Counted from the first letter of the stretch, positions 1 through 12,400 are shown. The stretch: 64,000 nucleotides of DNA from Membranipora membranacea (GCA_914767715.1 OU612073.1:18974001-19038000); one strand, 5' to 3'. Notes: generated from the letters alone by a model not told the origin. Numbers and translations are program-made.

Positions 1-3000
1 GTGCTGACAATGTTTTCATTGAGGATGCGAGTCATCAGAGCGGGCAATCCTCTACAGGTCACATGGTTTCTCCTTCACCATCGACTTCCCCAATGGTATC
101 CCCTTCAAGCGTGGAAAAAACAAACGAGAAACCATCAACTAGTAACTCACATCGTGATGATGAGGTATGGGACTACTCGGGTACAGAGAATAACGCTGTA
201 TCTACAGAAAATCAGAACCAGGGCCAGGAAATGGACACTATGACATCATCAGATGACGTGTACTTCAGGGAGGAGTCAGAGGAGGACAATGATAATAAAA
301 CAAAGGGTAAGCTACTGTTTGTTGCTATATAGTATTTGTTTTATACCTCAGCTTTACAATTGCTTGCATTGCTTGTAAGTTATCATTCCTTTGATTGCAG
401 GTTTTGACATTGTAAGGGAATTTAGAATCCATCTTTCAATAGCTCTTATTAGTAGTATGCTCAGACAATAATTAATTTATTATTATTGTTAGTGGTAATA
501 TTTACATAAGATACAGTGATAAATTTGTTGTGAGGCCTGCACACCCATCCCCCAGCTGTATTCAGATTTGTTGAACTTACACTGAAGTGACAGGGAGATT
601 AAAGCTGTGGTTTCTATTTTTCAGTATTGCGGGTTTGTGTGGATAAGAGAATCACACTAAAGAGGCTGAAGCACATCATACAGAAGAAGCTGGATGTGCC
701 CATCAACTGCTTCAAGATGTATAAAGTCTACTCCAACAATCAGGTAACAAATGGCTATAATACCCATTTGGCTGAGGAAATAGAGATGGCTTCTTCAAAA
801 AATATGATCTTGTTCATGTGATTTTAAAAAGAAAACTTGTATTGTTTCCATTGATGTATGAGTAAGCTCATCTTTAATTCAATGAATAGTTGGTCCATCC
901 AAATGCTACTTACAAAACTGTAATTGAAGTAAGATGGTAATATTTCAGTTTAGGTTTTCTCCATCTCACTATGTTGATCTTATTATTTTATAGGAATTTG
1001 AATGCTCCAGTGCTACAGACACACTGAGTAGTATGATGGATGAGTCCAAGATGTCAGCCAAACTTGGACGAGTGCTCCGTAAAGGAGAATACAAAATAAA
1101 AATCTATGAGCTTGAACTTAATCCATCCAACCCCTCTGAGGTAAGAACATGAAATACAAGATGTGCTATCTCTTAACCTGTATAAGCAGAATAAAAGCCA
1201 TGTGTGGTGCAGGTTTCATAGAACTGATATTTGAATCACTTGAGATTTCCATCATATTTTTCTTTTATATAAGCTACCATTGAGAGCAGCCAAAAATCTG
1301 AATTTTGTGACAATGTCACAAAACGCATGTTTCTGGTTGCTTACAATGGTAGCTTGCAGTGTAAGTGAAGCTTTACAACCCATACTGACAACATAGGGAG
1401 TGAGATATCTCACTTTTGTCATAACTTGAGTTTTTATCATCCACCACTTTGTAGCCATACCTGTTGCTGTTTGACCTGGTGGTGAGTAAGGGAATGACAG
1501 TAGCTCAAGCTAAGGAGCATATATCAGAGGAATTACAGTCAGAGCATGAGCGTACTGTATCACCTCAGAGGTAAGATATTTGTCATAATCAATAGTGCAT
1601 TCTGGGATATAAAGTCGGGATCTTCTTTTTGCGATACTTTCCTCAGTCATTCACAGATGCGACCATAAAGTAATTGAATTAGAACAATTCTGAGCCACTT
1701 CTCAATATAGACCACTGTTGAGCTGGTGTTATGAAACATATCTACTTATGTGACTTCTATTGTTCTATGAGCTTGTTTGCCTCGAGAATTAGAAGGTTAT
1801 ACTTGTTTTACAGGATTCGATTGCGGAAGAAAACTTGGAAGAATCCAGGAATTGTGTATAACAACAGTCAGAAAGTAGAGGACGATATCCCTATGTACAG
1901 TAACTCAGAAATGTTCATACAAATCATCGATGGTATGTCTTACTGTCTATATATACAAAAAATCTTATCTGATCTGTGTACCCTATGAGTTTTCTATGGT
2001 GCAGATTCTGAATCAAAAATCATTTTTATCCTATTATAAGCGGTTTTTAAGATAACCCTCTTTTTGACTCCTCTTTCCTATGCGACGTGGGTTAAAAGTA
2101 CCAAACTAAAGTGAGGACAGGAATAGAGTCTCAAATTGGAGCTCAGAAAACTGTCTATTATCAAACAAAGCAGAGTTTCAGTAATATCACAGATGATGTG
2201 ATACTGCACTCTCATTGTTATACACCTTACAGGAGTCAATATTTGATAGAGTTTAGCCAGTTCAGTGATAATTTAATGCTAGTGAGTGCCAATCTTTTGT
2301 TATCTAGCAAGTTTATATAAGGTCATGAAAAACTGTTTGCTAGCCATAAGTATCCCTATTTGAGACCTGTGCTAAGGGAGCATTTCCTTCTGCAAAACTT
2401 AACTCCTGTATTGTACGTGGATACTCTTGACATAGATAAACAATAATGTTATTGCTGGTAGATGGAATCTGGTATTGGTACTGTTTGATTATTTGTAGAA
2501 CCTGATAGAGATTACCTACCGGAGGAGATGCACATATTCATACAGCACTGGAAACCTTCTCTACATGAGTTTAGTAAGATGTCTGAGATAGTCGTACCAT
2601 CTTCTGCTGATGTTAACAAGCTCAAAGATGAGGTATGCATCGAATATTTATCATATTCAAAGGTGAAGTCTCATGCCAGCATTTAATGTTAACATAGCAT
2701 TTCAAAATTGATACTGCAATGTATGTACGCTTATGTACGTGATGCGTTGTTTAAAATTATCTTTGAGTTAGGTGCAATATTCCTCTGGGTTTGAGTCAGT
2801 GGTGATTTTAAGTTGACTTTTCTATACCATGGATGGTATATATTGAAATCCACCTACTCAACACTCTTAATTACCTTAAATATTTCCCTTTGTCTCGCAG
2901 TGTCATTACATGTATCTGACCTATTTACAGATATCAGCGGTGAGCGAGTTACCCACAGATCGTATAGAGATAGCTAAGTCTCGTGGTACGTTCCCTGGTG

Positions 3001-3657
3001 ATGTATCAGTACTAGACGCTCACACTACAGGTCTAGACTGGAACCCGTCAGCATGTTACCTCACATCCTGGCCTGTCTACCTGGATAGTGGCAGCATTAT
3101 ATGCTATAGGTGAGGCAGATATTCTGTTCTAATTCAAAGCCAATTTGCATCCTAATATTTTTGCTTACTGTATTACAATCCAATACATACATTTCAAGGT
3201 AGATTGAGATTGTGCCCATATAAAATGAAAATCAAGTTTAAAACTAAACAGGCGTAGGGCCTACTTACATATGCCTGCATTATATCAGAGGTCAGATTTC
3301 TATTTTAAGTTTTCATCGATGTTTTGCAAAACACACTGATTCTAAATTATCAAACTTGAACAAATACCCTTCTCTGTGAAGAAATCATGGCTCTTCATTC
3401 AATTTTTGCAAATTGACAAGATTTCTGTTCATTTCAGGGACAAGGATGAGATGCTAGGTACACTGACGGCAGAGAAAAGAAAGGAGATAAGTTTAAGGGA
3501 GGCTAGTACACATCATAGACCTGCTTCAAGCATGTACTCCAGAAAAGAGAAGGCACTCAAAATCTACACCCATAACGATATAGTCCCCAACACCAACACA
3601 AGTTCACGGGATGATAGAGGAGGGGCATCTAACTACCAAGCCAATGATCTAGATTGA
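1..3657 (+). CDS. USP47: Ubiquitin carboxyl-terminal hydrolase 47-like, C-terminal part (5' end outside window)
   Basis: Eight exons read as one frame: 3-306, 625-743, 994-1140, 1455-1570, 1814-1932, 2499-2632, 2931-3109 and 3438-3657, all with GT-AG borders and matching phases, giving 445 residues before the TGA. The first exon is a serine/acid-rich linker. Later exons carry ubiquitin-like repeats and the diagnostic USP47 tail: RGTFPGDVSVLDAH, then LDWNP, WPVYLDSG, and a basic KEKALKIYTHND near the C-terminus, which parallel the vertebrate USP47 tail as I remember it. USP47 removes ubiquitin from substrates such as DNA polymerase beta and acts in base excision repair and signalling; the catalytic Cys/His domain must lie upstream of the window. 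I placed the seventh exon at 2931, not at the earlier AG at 2900, because this keeps the family alignment. A polyadenylation signal lies at 4294. Confidence 0.88.
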
Positions 3658-4575
3658 TAGGCTCTCAGGCTTTAGGTATAATTTCGGCAGCGCATGATTG
3701 AGGTGTTTGAAGGATGTCAGGCAGCTGAAACCAATCACCTGACTGCTTATCAATCCCTGTCAGCATGTTGTAATAGTGATAATGTTCTGAAGAGCTATGC
3801 TATGTTATGACATATTACGTTTCTACCTGGTGAAATAAGTGTGTGCCATTGCCGTTTCTAACGTACTATTGTATGGGTATCCAGAATATATAGATAAAAC
3901 TGTATCCTGGTATTTCAAATCTGAATGATCCTTTTTTATCTCTTTTCCTTGTTTCATTGGTGACCATAGACACACACATGGCATTCCTGGTGAATCCTTT
4001 ATTCTCGAACACTGCAACAAATTGATATCAAGATATTGATCTTTTTCTGGGCAATGTAGCGTAAAATTGGACCTGTGATCGTTATTTGTGAATGCACCTC
4101 TACCAATATTAACACCCATGATTTTCTGCTCCTATAGTTTAATGAATTGGCAACTTAACAATTTAAGTTATAGCATTGTATTTGAGAGGTTAGGATAAAA
4201 GAAATGCATGGATCCTCAGTCAGCTTTATCTTATTTCCCCTGAATTTGACTTGACTAAAATTTGTTAATTATGATTTTCAAAATATATTCTCAAATAAAA
4301 TAAATATTTATAGCTATTAAAAACTTCACTTCAAACAAAAGGTTGCATACCACATTCTTGATTACATTTGAGGTTTTTTTGCCGCCAGTCTTTGAAGAGA
4401 GAATTTTCAAATAAAAGCTTCACATTTTGGTTAGCCATCTCTTCTTTTGTATTACAGTAGTAAATCTTGAATTGGTTACCGAACAGAGACCGTGTTTCTC
4501 GGACGATCATGGTCTAATTGGTCAAAAGATCGTAGTCTGAGTTTATCAGACGATACTAGGCTGATGATGTGACAA
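3658..4575. other. USP47 3' UTR and spacer
   Basis: There is no supported gene here. The stretch after the USP47 stop is AT-rich and contains AATAAA at 4294-4299, with overlapping copies just after it. That would give a 3' UTR of about 650 bases. Short open frames on the minus strand (such as 3823-4119) have no splice or protein features that support coding. Confidence 0.5.
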
Positions 4576-5766
4576 TCATAGGCTGAGTTGGTCAAACGAC
4601 AGTTTTGTGTATTTATCTGTCGGTTTATCAGCTCTCTCCGTGTCTCCTCTGGTCAGAGACAGTCTGTATGCAGCTCCTCTTCCTGTGAGCTTGTCATCAG
4701 CTGTTTGTCCTTCTGTCTCTTCGTTACCTTCAGATAGCGCCTTCTGCCTGGCTGTCACCTGATGATTCCTCAGGATAGCACCTGTGTAATAAAACAATCC
4801 AAAACGAAAATAATAATACACAACTTTTTTTTAACATTTTTTATTAGCAGTGTATTTCATTTCAATAGTGGAATGTTTTGTGAATAGACTTAATCTATGG
4901 GAGGACACACATCACTGTCCTCTCTCGGTTTCTGTATTCTAAATTTAATTTTGCAAAATCAGGTAGACAAAAATGCAAACTCTTGAGCGCTGTGATGAAT
5001 TATCAAATTAACTTAACCAGCACTGTTATCAAAACTCCACAGCCCAAATTTATGTTAAGAAACACCACAACATTGTTCTCTCCTGGCTTCTGTATTTTTA
5101 AAATCTATTTTGCACAATTAACTAGTCACAAAAGCGAATTCTTGAACGCTGTGTAAAATTATAACATATATTACCTGCTACTATCAGAATTCCACATGCT
5201 ATAATTCATGTTAAGAGACTTGATCTATATGTTCAGGCCCGTAGTTCTAGGGAAGGCATGGAGGCACTGCCTCCCCTAGAAAACTAAATACAGTGACCTA
5301 AAACACTATAATTGAATAATCCATATCAGTTATGGCTCCTCAGGATTTCCATTTGCTAATCATATGCCTTAAATTGCTTATGGAAGAGCTTACAGCACCC
5401 CTCCTGGTGATGCTTTGAACTCGACTCGGACTTTCGCCGCTCCTTCCATTTTTTTCTACTACGCCCCTGATGTTAGGACACACCTCATTGTCCTCTCTTG
5501 GTTTTTCTATCTTGAATTTATTTTGCAAAATCATCTTGTCATTGGAGTTATCTCTTGAGCGCTGTGTTAAGTTATCAGAAATCTTACCCAGTACTGCTAT
5601 CACAACTCCGAAACCTAACATGGTAATGAGGACAATCTGAACTGCAGCGGCTGTGCTGTGCTTCTTAGCTCTGGTATTAGCCTGAGTGGATTCTCCGGCA
5701 GCCCCAGCTCCTGGTATAGGATGGAGGGTAGCATAGGGATCCCAAGGCAGTCCCGTATCCGAATCA
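4576..5766 (-). CDS. Single-pass membrane protein, last two exons, unknown family
   Basis: Two minus-strand exons join in phase: 5766-5588 (acceptor TTTTCAG, donor GTAAGA, leaving phase 1) and 4781-4576 (acceptor TTACACAG, ending TGA). The joined protein has an extracellular-looking stretch (LPWDPYATLHPIPGAG), a run of small residues, one hydrophobic helix (VQIVLITMLGFGVVIAVLG), then about 65 hydrophilic residues ending LSFDQLSL. The exon at 5766 is entered in phase 2, so at least one upstream exon exists; candidate exons lie near 6443-6666. Decayed copies of the sequence around the 5' splice donor occur at about 4918 and 5072 within the intron. I do not recognise the family. The topology suggests a receptor or adhesion tail, which is inference. 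Confidence 0.5.
4905..5560. repeat. Three diverged direct copies of an intron segment
   Basis: Segments beginning near 4916, 5070 and 5488 share the order TCCTCTC..GGTTTCTGTATT..AATTTAATTTTGCA.AAT followed by CTTGA(G/A)CGCTGTGT. The third adjoins the splice donor of the 5588-5766 exon; the other two lie inside the following intron. They look like a local duplication of the exon's 3' flank. None of the copies keeps an open exon. Confidence 0.5.
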
Positions 5767-6442
5767 CTGAAAACAATCATCATGTAGATTGATTAGAGCA
5801 TATTTATATTGTTCATTCGGAGAGTGTTTCATTTGAATTCATGGTTGTGATCACTAGGTAGGGCAGGGCATAGCAAAGTCTTGGTTATAGGTCTAGCGCT
5901 TCATAAATACACTTGGACACAATAGCTCAATATAAAAAACATTGAAATTGTCATGATTTACTGAAAAGGTATATGGGGGCAGAGAGACGTGGCGATGGCG
6001 TAATGGATCGCTTCTCAAAGATTCTTTTTACAAGACTTGTGCTGTCAGCATCATTTTTTGGTCGAAATTCTTTCAATCATAAGACATTCATAGATACATA
6101 ACTTCAATTTATGATTAGATGATAAGGTGAGTTCTGGTCTCTTTAAAAATTAATTGATCAAGGTGTTGCGGAGAAACTGAAAGAAACTGACGCCCATCCA
6201 GATTGCTAGCGGTATATAATAAAGGAAATTATGCCTTGTTTGAGCATTCAAATGATGATACTTGTTTCCTTTTCTTAACCACTGCCCACATAGCTGTGGT
6301 CTAAAATGGAATGCCACTCCCAGCCACATGGGTAGAGTTTGAACACTTAAAATACTATAATACCATTCAGGCAGTGAAGCCCAAGCTATTAGCAATAAAA
6401 AACTGATGCAAGATGGTGCTGAAAACTGTGATGTAACTTTGA

Positions 6443-6666
6443 TCACCTTCGTACCCAATTCCAGACCTCTATGTAAAAAACTGCAGGCATGTAACGGCAG
6501 CTAACCCATGATGATATCACAGGCAGGTTTGAATAGTTTTGACTAATCTGACTGATGTCAGACATCTCAGGATCATAACAAAATGGGTGAGTACACTCTG
6601 ATCCGGACTCACAGTTTCTATAAATGCTGAACAATTCATAAATTTCCTCATTCAACCCTTCATTGC
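6443..6666 (-). CDS. Possible upstream exons of the minus-strand membrane protein
   Basis: On the minus strand an acceptor (TTTCAATACAG) is followed by an open segment from about 6666 to 6506 that reads NEGLNEEIYELFSIYRNC, then a cysteine-containing stretch (CESGSECTHPFCYDPE), then NLPVISSW before a GTTAGC donor. A second possible short exon starts at about 6463 after TTTTTTACATAG. Amino-acid composition and splice sites look exonic. The phase path from here to the exon at 5766 is not resolved, so another exon is needed or the model is wrong. The exon begins only about 30 bases from the start codon of the plus-strand gene at 6696, so the two genes overlap on opposite strands if both are real. 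Confidence 0.35.
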
Positions 6667-6695
6667 TGTATTGAAACAATACACAGTTTGCAATT

Positions 6696-7741
6696 ATGAA
6701 TAGCTGGACACTTAACGCTGCTCTTAGCCTACTCTATATTATGACGGTTAGTTTCGCTTAAATAATTTTGGATACATAAGCTTTCATTGAATATGGCAGC
6801 TTGAAGAAAGATTTCTACAAATCGTTTTAATTTGAGGTTAAAGTCTTAGCTAAGATTGCCATCCATTTTAAAAAGCCTTGTGAGTCAAAAGGCTTTACCT
6901 TCACATTATGGCATAACGGCATTATTTTGTAGTTCATTTCAGAACATTTCCTCACTAGTTTTAAATATTACTCTGGTTTGTTCAGATTGTCAGCGCTCAG
7001 AATAATATTGGTGGTGGAGGTAATAATGTGGTGAATGATCAGCACAGATCAGAAGGCTGTCAGTATACGGTGCATGACTCAGCTACTATAGTTGTCTTCT
7101 GTGCTTACGATACCCCGTGTCTCAGAGATGTGCTTGAACCAACCCACTGTCGATGTGGTACAAACCCTCTCGGGGTAAGTGCTAAATAGTTTTGTATAAA
7201 ATGAATTAATTCCTGCTTAAAAATACTTCCACAAGCCAGATTTAAAAGCAAGACTGTTCAAAGGAGGGAAATATCAGCACAATTTTGACCCAAACAATCT
7301 GTCACTAGCACCTTCAGCTTCCCGGAGTTAGACCAATTATTGTAAATAATTATTGTAATCATACAATCAGCCGATAGCCCACTGCCTCAGATTGAATTCA
7401 GAGATTTAAAATCATCGAATAAGATATTATACACTATTATAGGGATACTTTTGCATAGTTGAACTCAATTCAGTTTACGACCCTACCCTGATGCTATCCG
7501 CCAGAATTGTAAAGCAACAACAGTACTATATTCTTGACCTAATTCTTGCCCGTTTTATCAGAATATAATGATCATTGCCACTGTCACTGTCATGTCTCTG
7601 CTACAGTAACTGTCACTGTCACACTCTCTGTGACTGACAAAGGCACTGGAAGCGGCACTGTAACTGTCATTGCCCTATAATTTATCCGTGTCTTATTTGC
7701 AGGAGTGGGGCACTTGCACTACAGGCACAGGTACAGAGTAA
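6696..7741 (+). CDS. Small secreted six-cysteine protein, 92 residues
   Basis: Three short exons: 6696-6746, 6986-7174 and 7703-7741 (279 nt with TAA). Exon 1 encodes a hydrophobic start (MNSWTLNAALSLLYIMT) that continues as IVSAQ in exon 2, a typical signal peptide with cleavage after VSA. The mature part is glycine/asparagine-rich, then has six cysteines with spacing C-x13-C-x5-C-x9-C-x1-C-x9-C, suggesting three disulfides, and a Thr/Gly-rich tail. AATAAA follows at 7894-7899. The first donor is GTTAGT, slightly unusual; the second is a perfect GTAAGT. I do not recognise the family. The size and cysteine pattern suit a secreted ligand, protease inhibitor or defence peptide, and nothing in the sequence chooses among them. 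Confidence 0.6.
7576..7674 (+). repeat. CTGTCA-type degenerate minisatellite in intron 2
   Basis: The intron between the second and third exons of the six-cysteine gene holds a run of units like ACTGTC and GGCACTG, partly in opposite orientation (GTGACTGACA), about 100 bases long. It is low-complexity and has no coding meaning that I can see. Confidence 0.6.
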
Positions 7742-8961
7742 ATCTACGACAATCTATGAGGATGTATTGAATCCAACAACAAGTGGATAGTAATGAAAAT
7801 TAACCAAAAAATAACGCAACTAACTTTTTATACAGTAATGATAAAAATACAAAAATATCTGTCTGTTATGCTTGTTAATTTGAATAAGAATGCAATAAAT
7901 GCATTAAACCTGTACTATCCTATGCCATAGTGATTTTCATTTCCTTTCAAATATTATGGAGATTATTTAGACATTTTGTACTGAACCCTATCGTGATTTT
8001 TGTCTCAATAAAGATAAAATCAAGATGTGGCTGGCGGCTTTTAATCAGACACCATTCATAAGAAATGAACAGAAATTGACAGGCGAATAAGCTTAATTAA
8101 TTTGTCATCAGAAGAAGAAACATTAATGTCTGAAATGCAGCATTTTTGAGGTATAGTATCGTATATAGTATATATATCGTTTTAAATACCATTAGAAAGC
8201 TCCTGATGTCAGGTTCGCAGAAAACCAATTTTCGACAACTTCATTGACGTAATGTAATCATTCCACATATAATATTATTGTTTTAGGGATAACTTTCAAA
8301 CAAATGAAGGTAGAATCAAAATTTTTGTCTGTTATTGTTTTCAATGACTTTTTGGGACGTTGTCGAAAAGTAGCAAATTTGTGCAAAGAAAAACACATTG
8401 AGCAACCGTTCGTTTACCATAAATTAATGTATGTGGGTAGCAACTTCGATATTGTCAAGCTGCAATCACAAGATGTGCTTGATCATGTCCAGGCATTGGG
8501 ATAACTTCTAATGTCGGAACGAAAATAACGAAAAAGACTACCATGTTTGTCCAAAAAAAGACATGTTCAAATGAGTTATTTTTCTTCCGACATAGTATCC
8601 ACGGTGGTTTATCAAATGCATAATCTTAGCTGGTTACACCTTGACATAGTGAGGTGGCCAATTTTTAATATCTCCAAAGGGCCAGTTTCAGCTTATTTGT
8701 GATTGGTGCATACCTATTTTTACTAAAAAATAGTTATGATATCCTAATTTCGCAAAATCAATAACAATATACCCTACAATGAAAATAATCGAATGTATTC
8801 TCGAGCAAATATAGTAGTCCAGAAGCCACCAGACTCTAGCATTCAGTTCAATAATTCCTCTTTGGATGGACAATCTGTTTGTGTAGTGTACATGAATGGG
8901 CTTAGCTGTGTTCAAAACCACAAAATTTACACCTCTCAGTGGTCACAGTTGTGAGCTGGGG
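7742..8961. other. Intergenic stretch
   Basis: After the polyadenylation signal at 7894 nothing gene-like is supported. Open frames at 8304-8504 (+) and 8688-8921 (-) start and end without splice signals or recognisable motifs. A short AT-rich run occurs at about 8160-8185. Confidence 0.45.
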
Positions 8962-9039
8962 CCCCTTTTACGGGTTCACTAAAATGCGGAAATCCGTGAT
9001 CACGCAAATTCACGTGCGTGTTGCGGGAATTAGTGCGTA

Positions 9040-9161
9040 TTTCCGCATTTTAGTCAATCCTGTGTGGGATTGACTAAAATGCGGAAATCACCTTGTGACC
9101 TACTTGTGACCTTGAAAAGCATTTTTCCGCATTTTAGTCAAAATTGACTAAAATGCGGAAA
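9040..9161. repeat. Paired hairpins of the subterminal motif
   Basis: Two inverted pairs of the 15-bp motif follow one another. 9034-9093 has arms ending TTTAGTCAATCC and GGATTGACTAAA around a 6-base loop. 9124-9161 has arms meeting at TCAAAATTGA with almost no loop. Both would extrude as strong cruciforms next to the left TIR. Confidence 0.8.
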
Positions 9162-9467
9162 TTTCATATTTAGCTTTTTTTACCACTGAATGTGGCCTAT
9201 AAGTATAAAATTCATATGTGTTCTATGAAAAAATCTCATAGGCCATGTGTATGGGCAATCTGGGTTAGAAATTATGTGTTATAGTACAGCTGTAGCACTA
9301 TTTATGTAAAGCGGAATTCCCAGTGAAATATGTACATGAGTATTCAGGGGAAGATAATTCTAATATGATGATTTGTCAAACAAAATTCCCATGATAGTTA
9401 CTATTTCTGAAATGCAGATTTTGATAGAGGCAAGTTTTATTGAGCAGAAATGCTTTTATGGGCATAT

Positions 9468-9520
9468 TATACATTGAGAGTGAAGCTATAGGACACTAGT
9501 ATACATTGAGAGTGAAGCTA
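9468..9520 (+). repeat. 21-bp direct repeat pair
   Basis: The 21-mer starting TATACATTGAGAGTGAAG occurs at 9468-9488 and again at 9500-9520, inside the large TIR element. Function is unknown. Confidence 0.75.
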
Positions 9521-11219
9521 GATAATATATGCAATTAGCAACCCGGGTGTTTACACATCGATAGTTAACCTGATATCTTACAAGTGGTGACGTTAGGTGA
9601 TTATCATTGTAGTAGCAAAAAAGTCATCGGAGAACATAGGAAGACATCTGTGAAAACATGTAGATCAGTCTATTGGTGATCAAGTCCTTCGTAGCGGAAC
9701 CGTATACAATAGAGCATAGCCACCCACTTTGACACCAAAGATCATTTTTCGGGAAAGGCAGGGTGGTCCTTGTCACAACAATTCATAGGAGTGTTTTTGG
9801 TTTTTCTATCTGCTCTATTGAAGTGCAAATGAACTAATTATAACTTATAATATCTAAGCACATAGTCAAGATTACGTGATGAGACTGAGTAATTATAATA
9901 TTTATTTTCATAAGCCACACAATAATCATATTGATCAGCCTGTATAAAAGCACAAGTGAGTCCAACAATGTAGTTGGTAGATATTTATAAAACAATTCAT
10001 TGTTTCAGGTATTGATAGTGTAGACGCGTAATATCAGCCAATGTTTTACTAAAACCAGGGGTAGTTTATAAGCATACATACATCTGTAACTTTGTATTTA
10101 GCAAGATTAAACCTTGATTCACTGTGGTGTTTATGAAATAAAACTGACCTACATTAGATGAGTTGAATTTTGGCAGGAGGAAAAGTTTGACATTTCACAA
10201 TCTGAACTTTATCGATAGACTACATTTCCTTTGAAATGCTCTCTATCGTTTCTATGAAGGTACCAGCTTTGATGGCTGTGTCTTTCGGCTCAAAGACACA
10301 ATTTATGTTGATTGGAGAGTCTGTTGTGACCTTCTGAACAAGATGGACTAGAATCTATCGATCATGAGGCAGCTTCAGTCCATAGCAAGAGTTATTCTCA
10401 GCAATCACAGAACTCCGTAGATGCATCCCTAGAAGAATATATAAAAATGCCAACTGTCAGCTGAGCAGTCTGGGGGCAACTTATCACCGGTTGTCCCCTC
10501 ATTGAACATACATGTCAAAGAGAGAACAACTCTATGATTTGTCTCAATTTGAAGTGAAAAAAGCAGGGAACAGGGAGGGTATCCCACCCGTCCTCCCTGC
10601 CGAAAAGGAGACTCCATGATGAGACAGAAACAAACAGACCGCAGCTTCTTCCCTAATGATATTGAAAATGCTTTGACCACCCCCTAGCTAAAAGCTGATG
10701 GTTGATCATTGTGCGGGTCTCTAAAGGTCTAATGTTTCAGAATTTATTTCATATCTTTTACCTACAACTAGGGCATATGCCTCCAATCGGACAAATCATC
10801 CTGTCACAGTATCATATGACATAAGGTTATGCTTTAGATACACACAGACCATCCTTGGTATTAAATCTAACTGCTAACTGCACGGTAGGTAAGTCTTTTG
10901 GACAAGAGCGATCAACTTCTAGCATGTCATGGCAAGATTGGCAGTCTTTTCTCAAGATCAGCTTCCAATATTAGAACTGTTTGTTTGACATGCTAGCTTC
11001 CTAGTCACTTTTGGTTCCGCACCACATGTATATCTTCCCACTCAGTTGTGAGATGCCTAGCGATTTTGGAGGTATTGAAACATGTTTTTTATGCACATTA
11101 TACTCATCAAGCCCAAGGGTCTCGCAGTTATAAAACTGAAATTAAGACAGGTTATTTGTAAAATAATATTTGCTGCAGCAGGCCTGTATAATGCAAGTCC
11201 CTGACCAGCAGTAGTATGA

Positions 11220-12400
11220 CAAAAAATTTGAAAGTGGGATTCTGAAGTATTGAACAATGATGTGGTTTGATTCAACATATGTCTCAATATATATATATCA
11301 CTGACCTTATTGTACACAGTTCTTCACCATTATAAATAAACATGCTGCATAACATCAGTATACTAAATACTGCAAACGTGACCAAGGAGTCTGGAAATCA
11401 TCTGAAAAAAAAAAGAAATATAAAATTTGTGGGGACGGTGAGATGGTGCGATCGGTCAGCGCGCTTGCTATTCACTGCCAGGTGATTGGTGCCGCAGCAT
11501 TTGTGAGTTCAAATCCCGTTGGGGGAGCTTTCAAGGTTGATTGTTCCAGCCCCCAGCACCCTCGGGTGTATACCTCTTCTATAATATGGGGAACCATTGT
11601 TACTGCCTGTTAAACACATTAATAGTTTGTTTACACAAACCCTAGAATGTAAGGAAGGGTAATTTTGTGGCAGCAGGGAGGGTACATGTGATAGTCCGTT
11701 ACGTTACTCAAAACAAATTTTCAGGCCATGCAATGAGTACTACTGAAGCTGGATTTTTAGTCACATTGAAGAGCATTTCTAGCACCTTACTTCTTAGGGG
11801 TGTATATCCTCTCTACCCAAGAGCACAAAAGAACCGTGTTTGAAGAGGATAGCTTCTTTTGAACTACCCAAGAGGAGTTTTAATAAAATGGCTTTGTGGA
11901 AATTGGGGTGTGCTAACATAAAGTCACCTCCTAACTAGTATTTTTATTTACTTCTCTTGGGTTATTTATGAAGGATGTACACAAATCAATTTTCAAAACT
12001 TAGGCGTTGCGCGAAGTGACATTATGAGATCGTACTGTTTTTTTAGCTTGTCTTCAAAAGCTAATATTTATATGGGTTATAAGGTAGTTTGAGTTTGAAG
12101 TACTGAACGATGGTTGGATTTCACACATGCGGCCACGGGATAAGTTAAGTTTCACATTATACTTCTTTCTGACGGGTATTTCTTACCTGAATGTTATTCA
12201 TCGCCATAACACATAAACATGCATCATAACATCAGCACACTTATAACTTCAACCTGAACTGGAAATCTGGGAACAACCTGAAATATAAAATATGTAGGAA
12301 CCATTGTTACCGTTAGTGGTTTGTTTACGCCAACCCAACAATGTAAGGGACTTGTGTGGTTGGGGAGGGTATAAATCAGATGGAATTACTGTAAGTAGTC
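11220..12400 (+). repeat. Internal duplication inside the TIR element
   Basis: The stretch about 11240-11700 resembles 12090-12400: both contain a tract like GAAGTA.TGAA..ATG.TGG.TT, then ATAAACATGC..CATAACATCAG, TCTGGAAATC or CTGGAAATCT, CTGAAATATAAAAT, AACCATTGTTAC and GTTTGTTTAC. Similarity is patchy, so the duplication is old. The first copy is interrupted by the SINE at 11431-11591; the second is not. Confidence 0.6.
11431..11591 (+). mobile_element. tRNA-derived SINE (family A)
   Basis: It has a Pol III-type A box (TGGTGCGATCGG, 11444-11455) and B box (GAGTTCAAATCCC, 11505-11517), with the usual spacing of a tRNA head, then a body with TCAAGGTTGATTGTTCCAG and CACCCTCGGGTGTATA. The paralogous segment near 12290 runs straight from TATGTAGG into AACCATTG, so it is an empty site that defines the insert borders. 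A related body occurs at 31595-31735. Confidence 0.7.

Noticed and set aside
2901-2930. Earlier acceptor (CGCAG at 2900) for USP47 exon 7
   Set aside because: It is also in frame, but it would insert ten residues not expected in the USP47 alignment; the TTACAG acceptor at 2930 gives a continuous match.
8304-8504. 66-codon plus-strand frame
   Set aside because: No start context, splice site or homology cue; AT-rich spacer.
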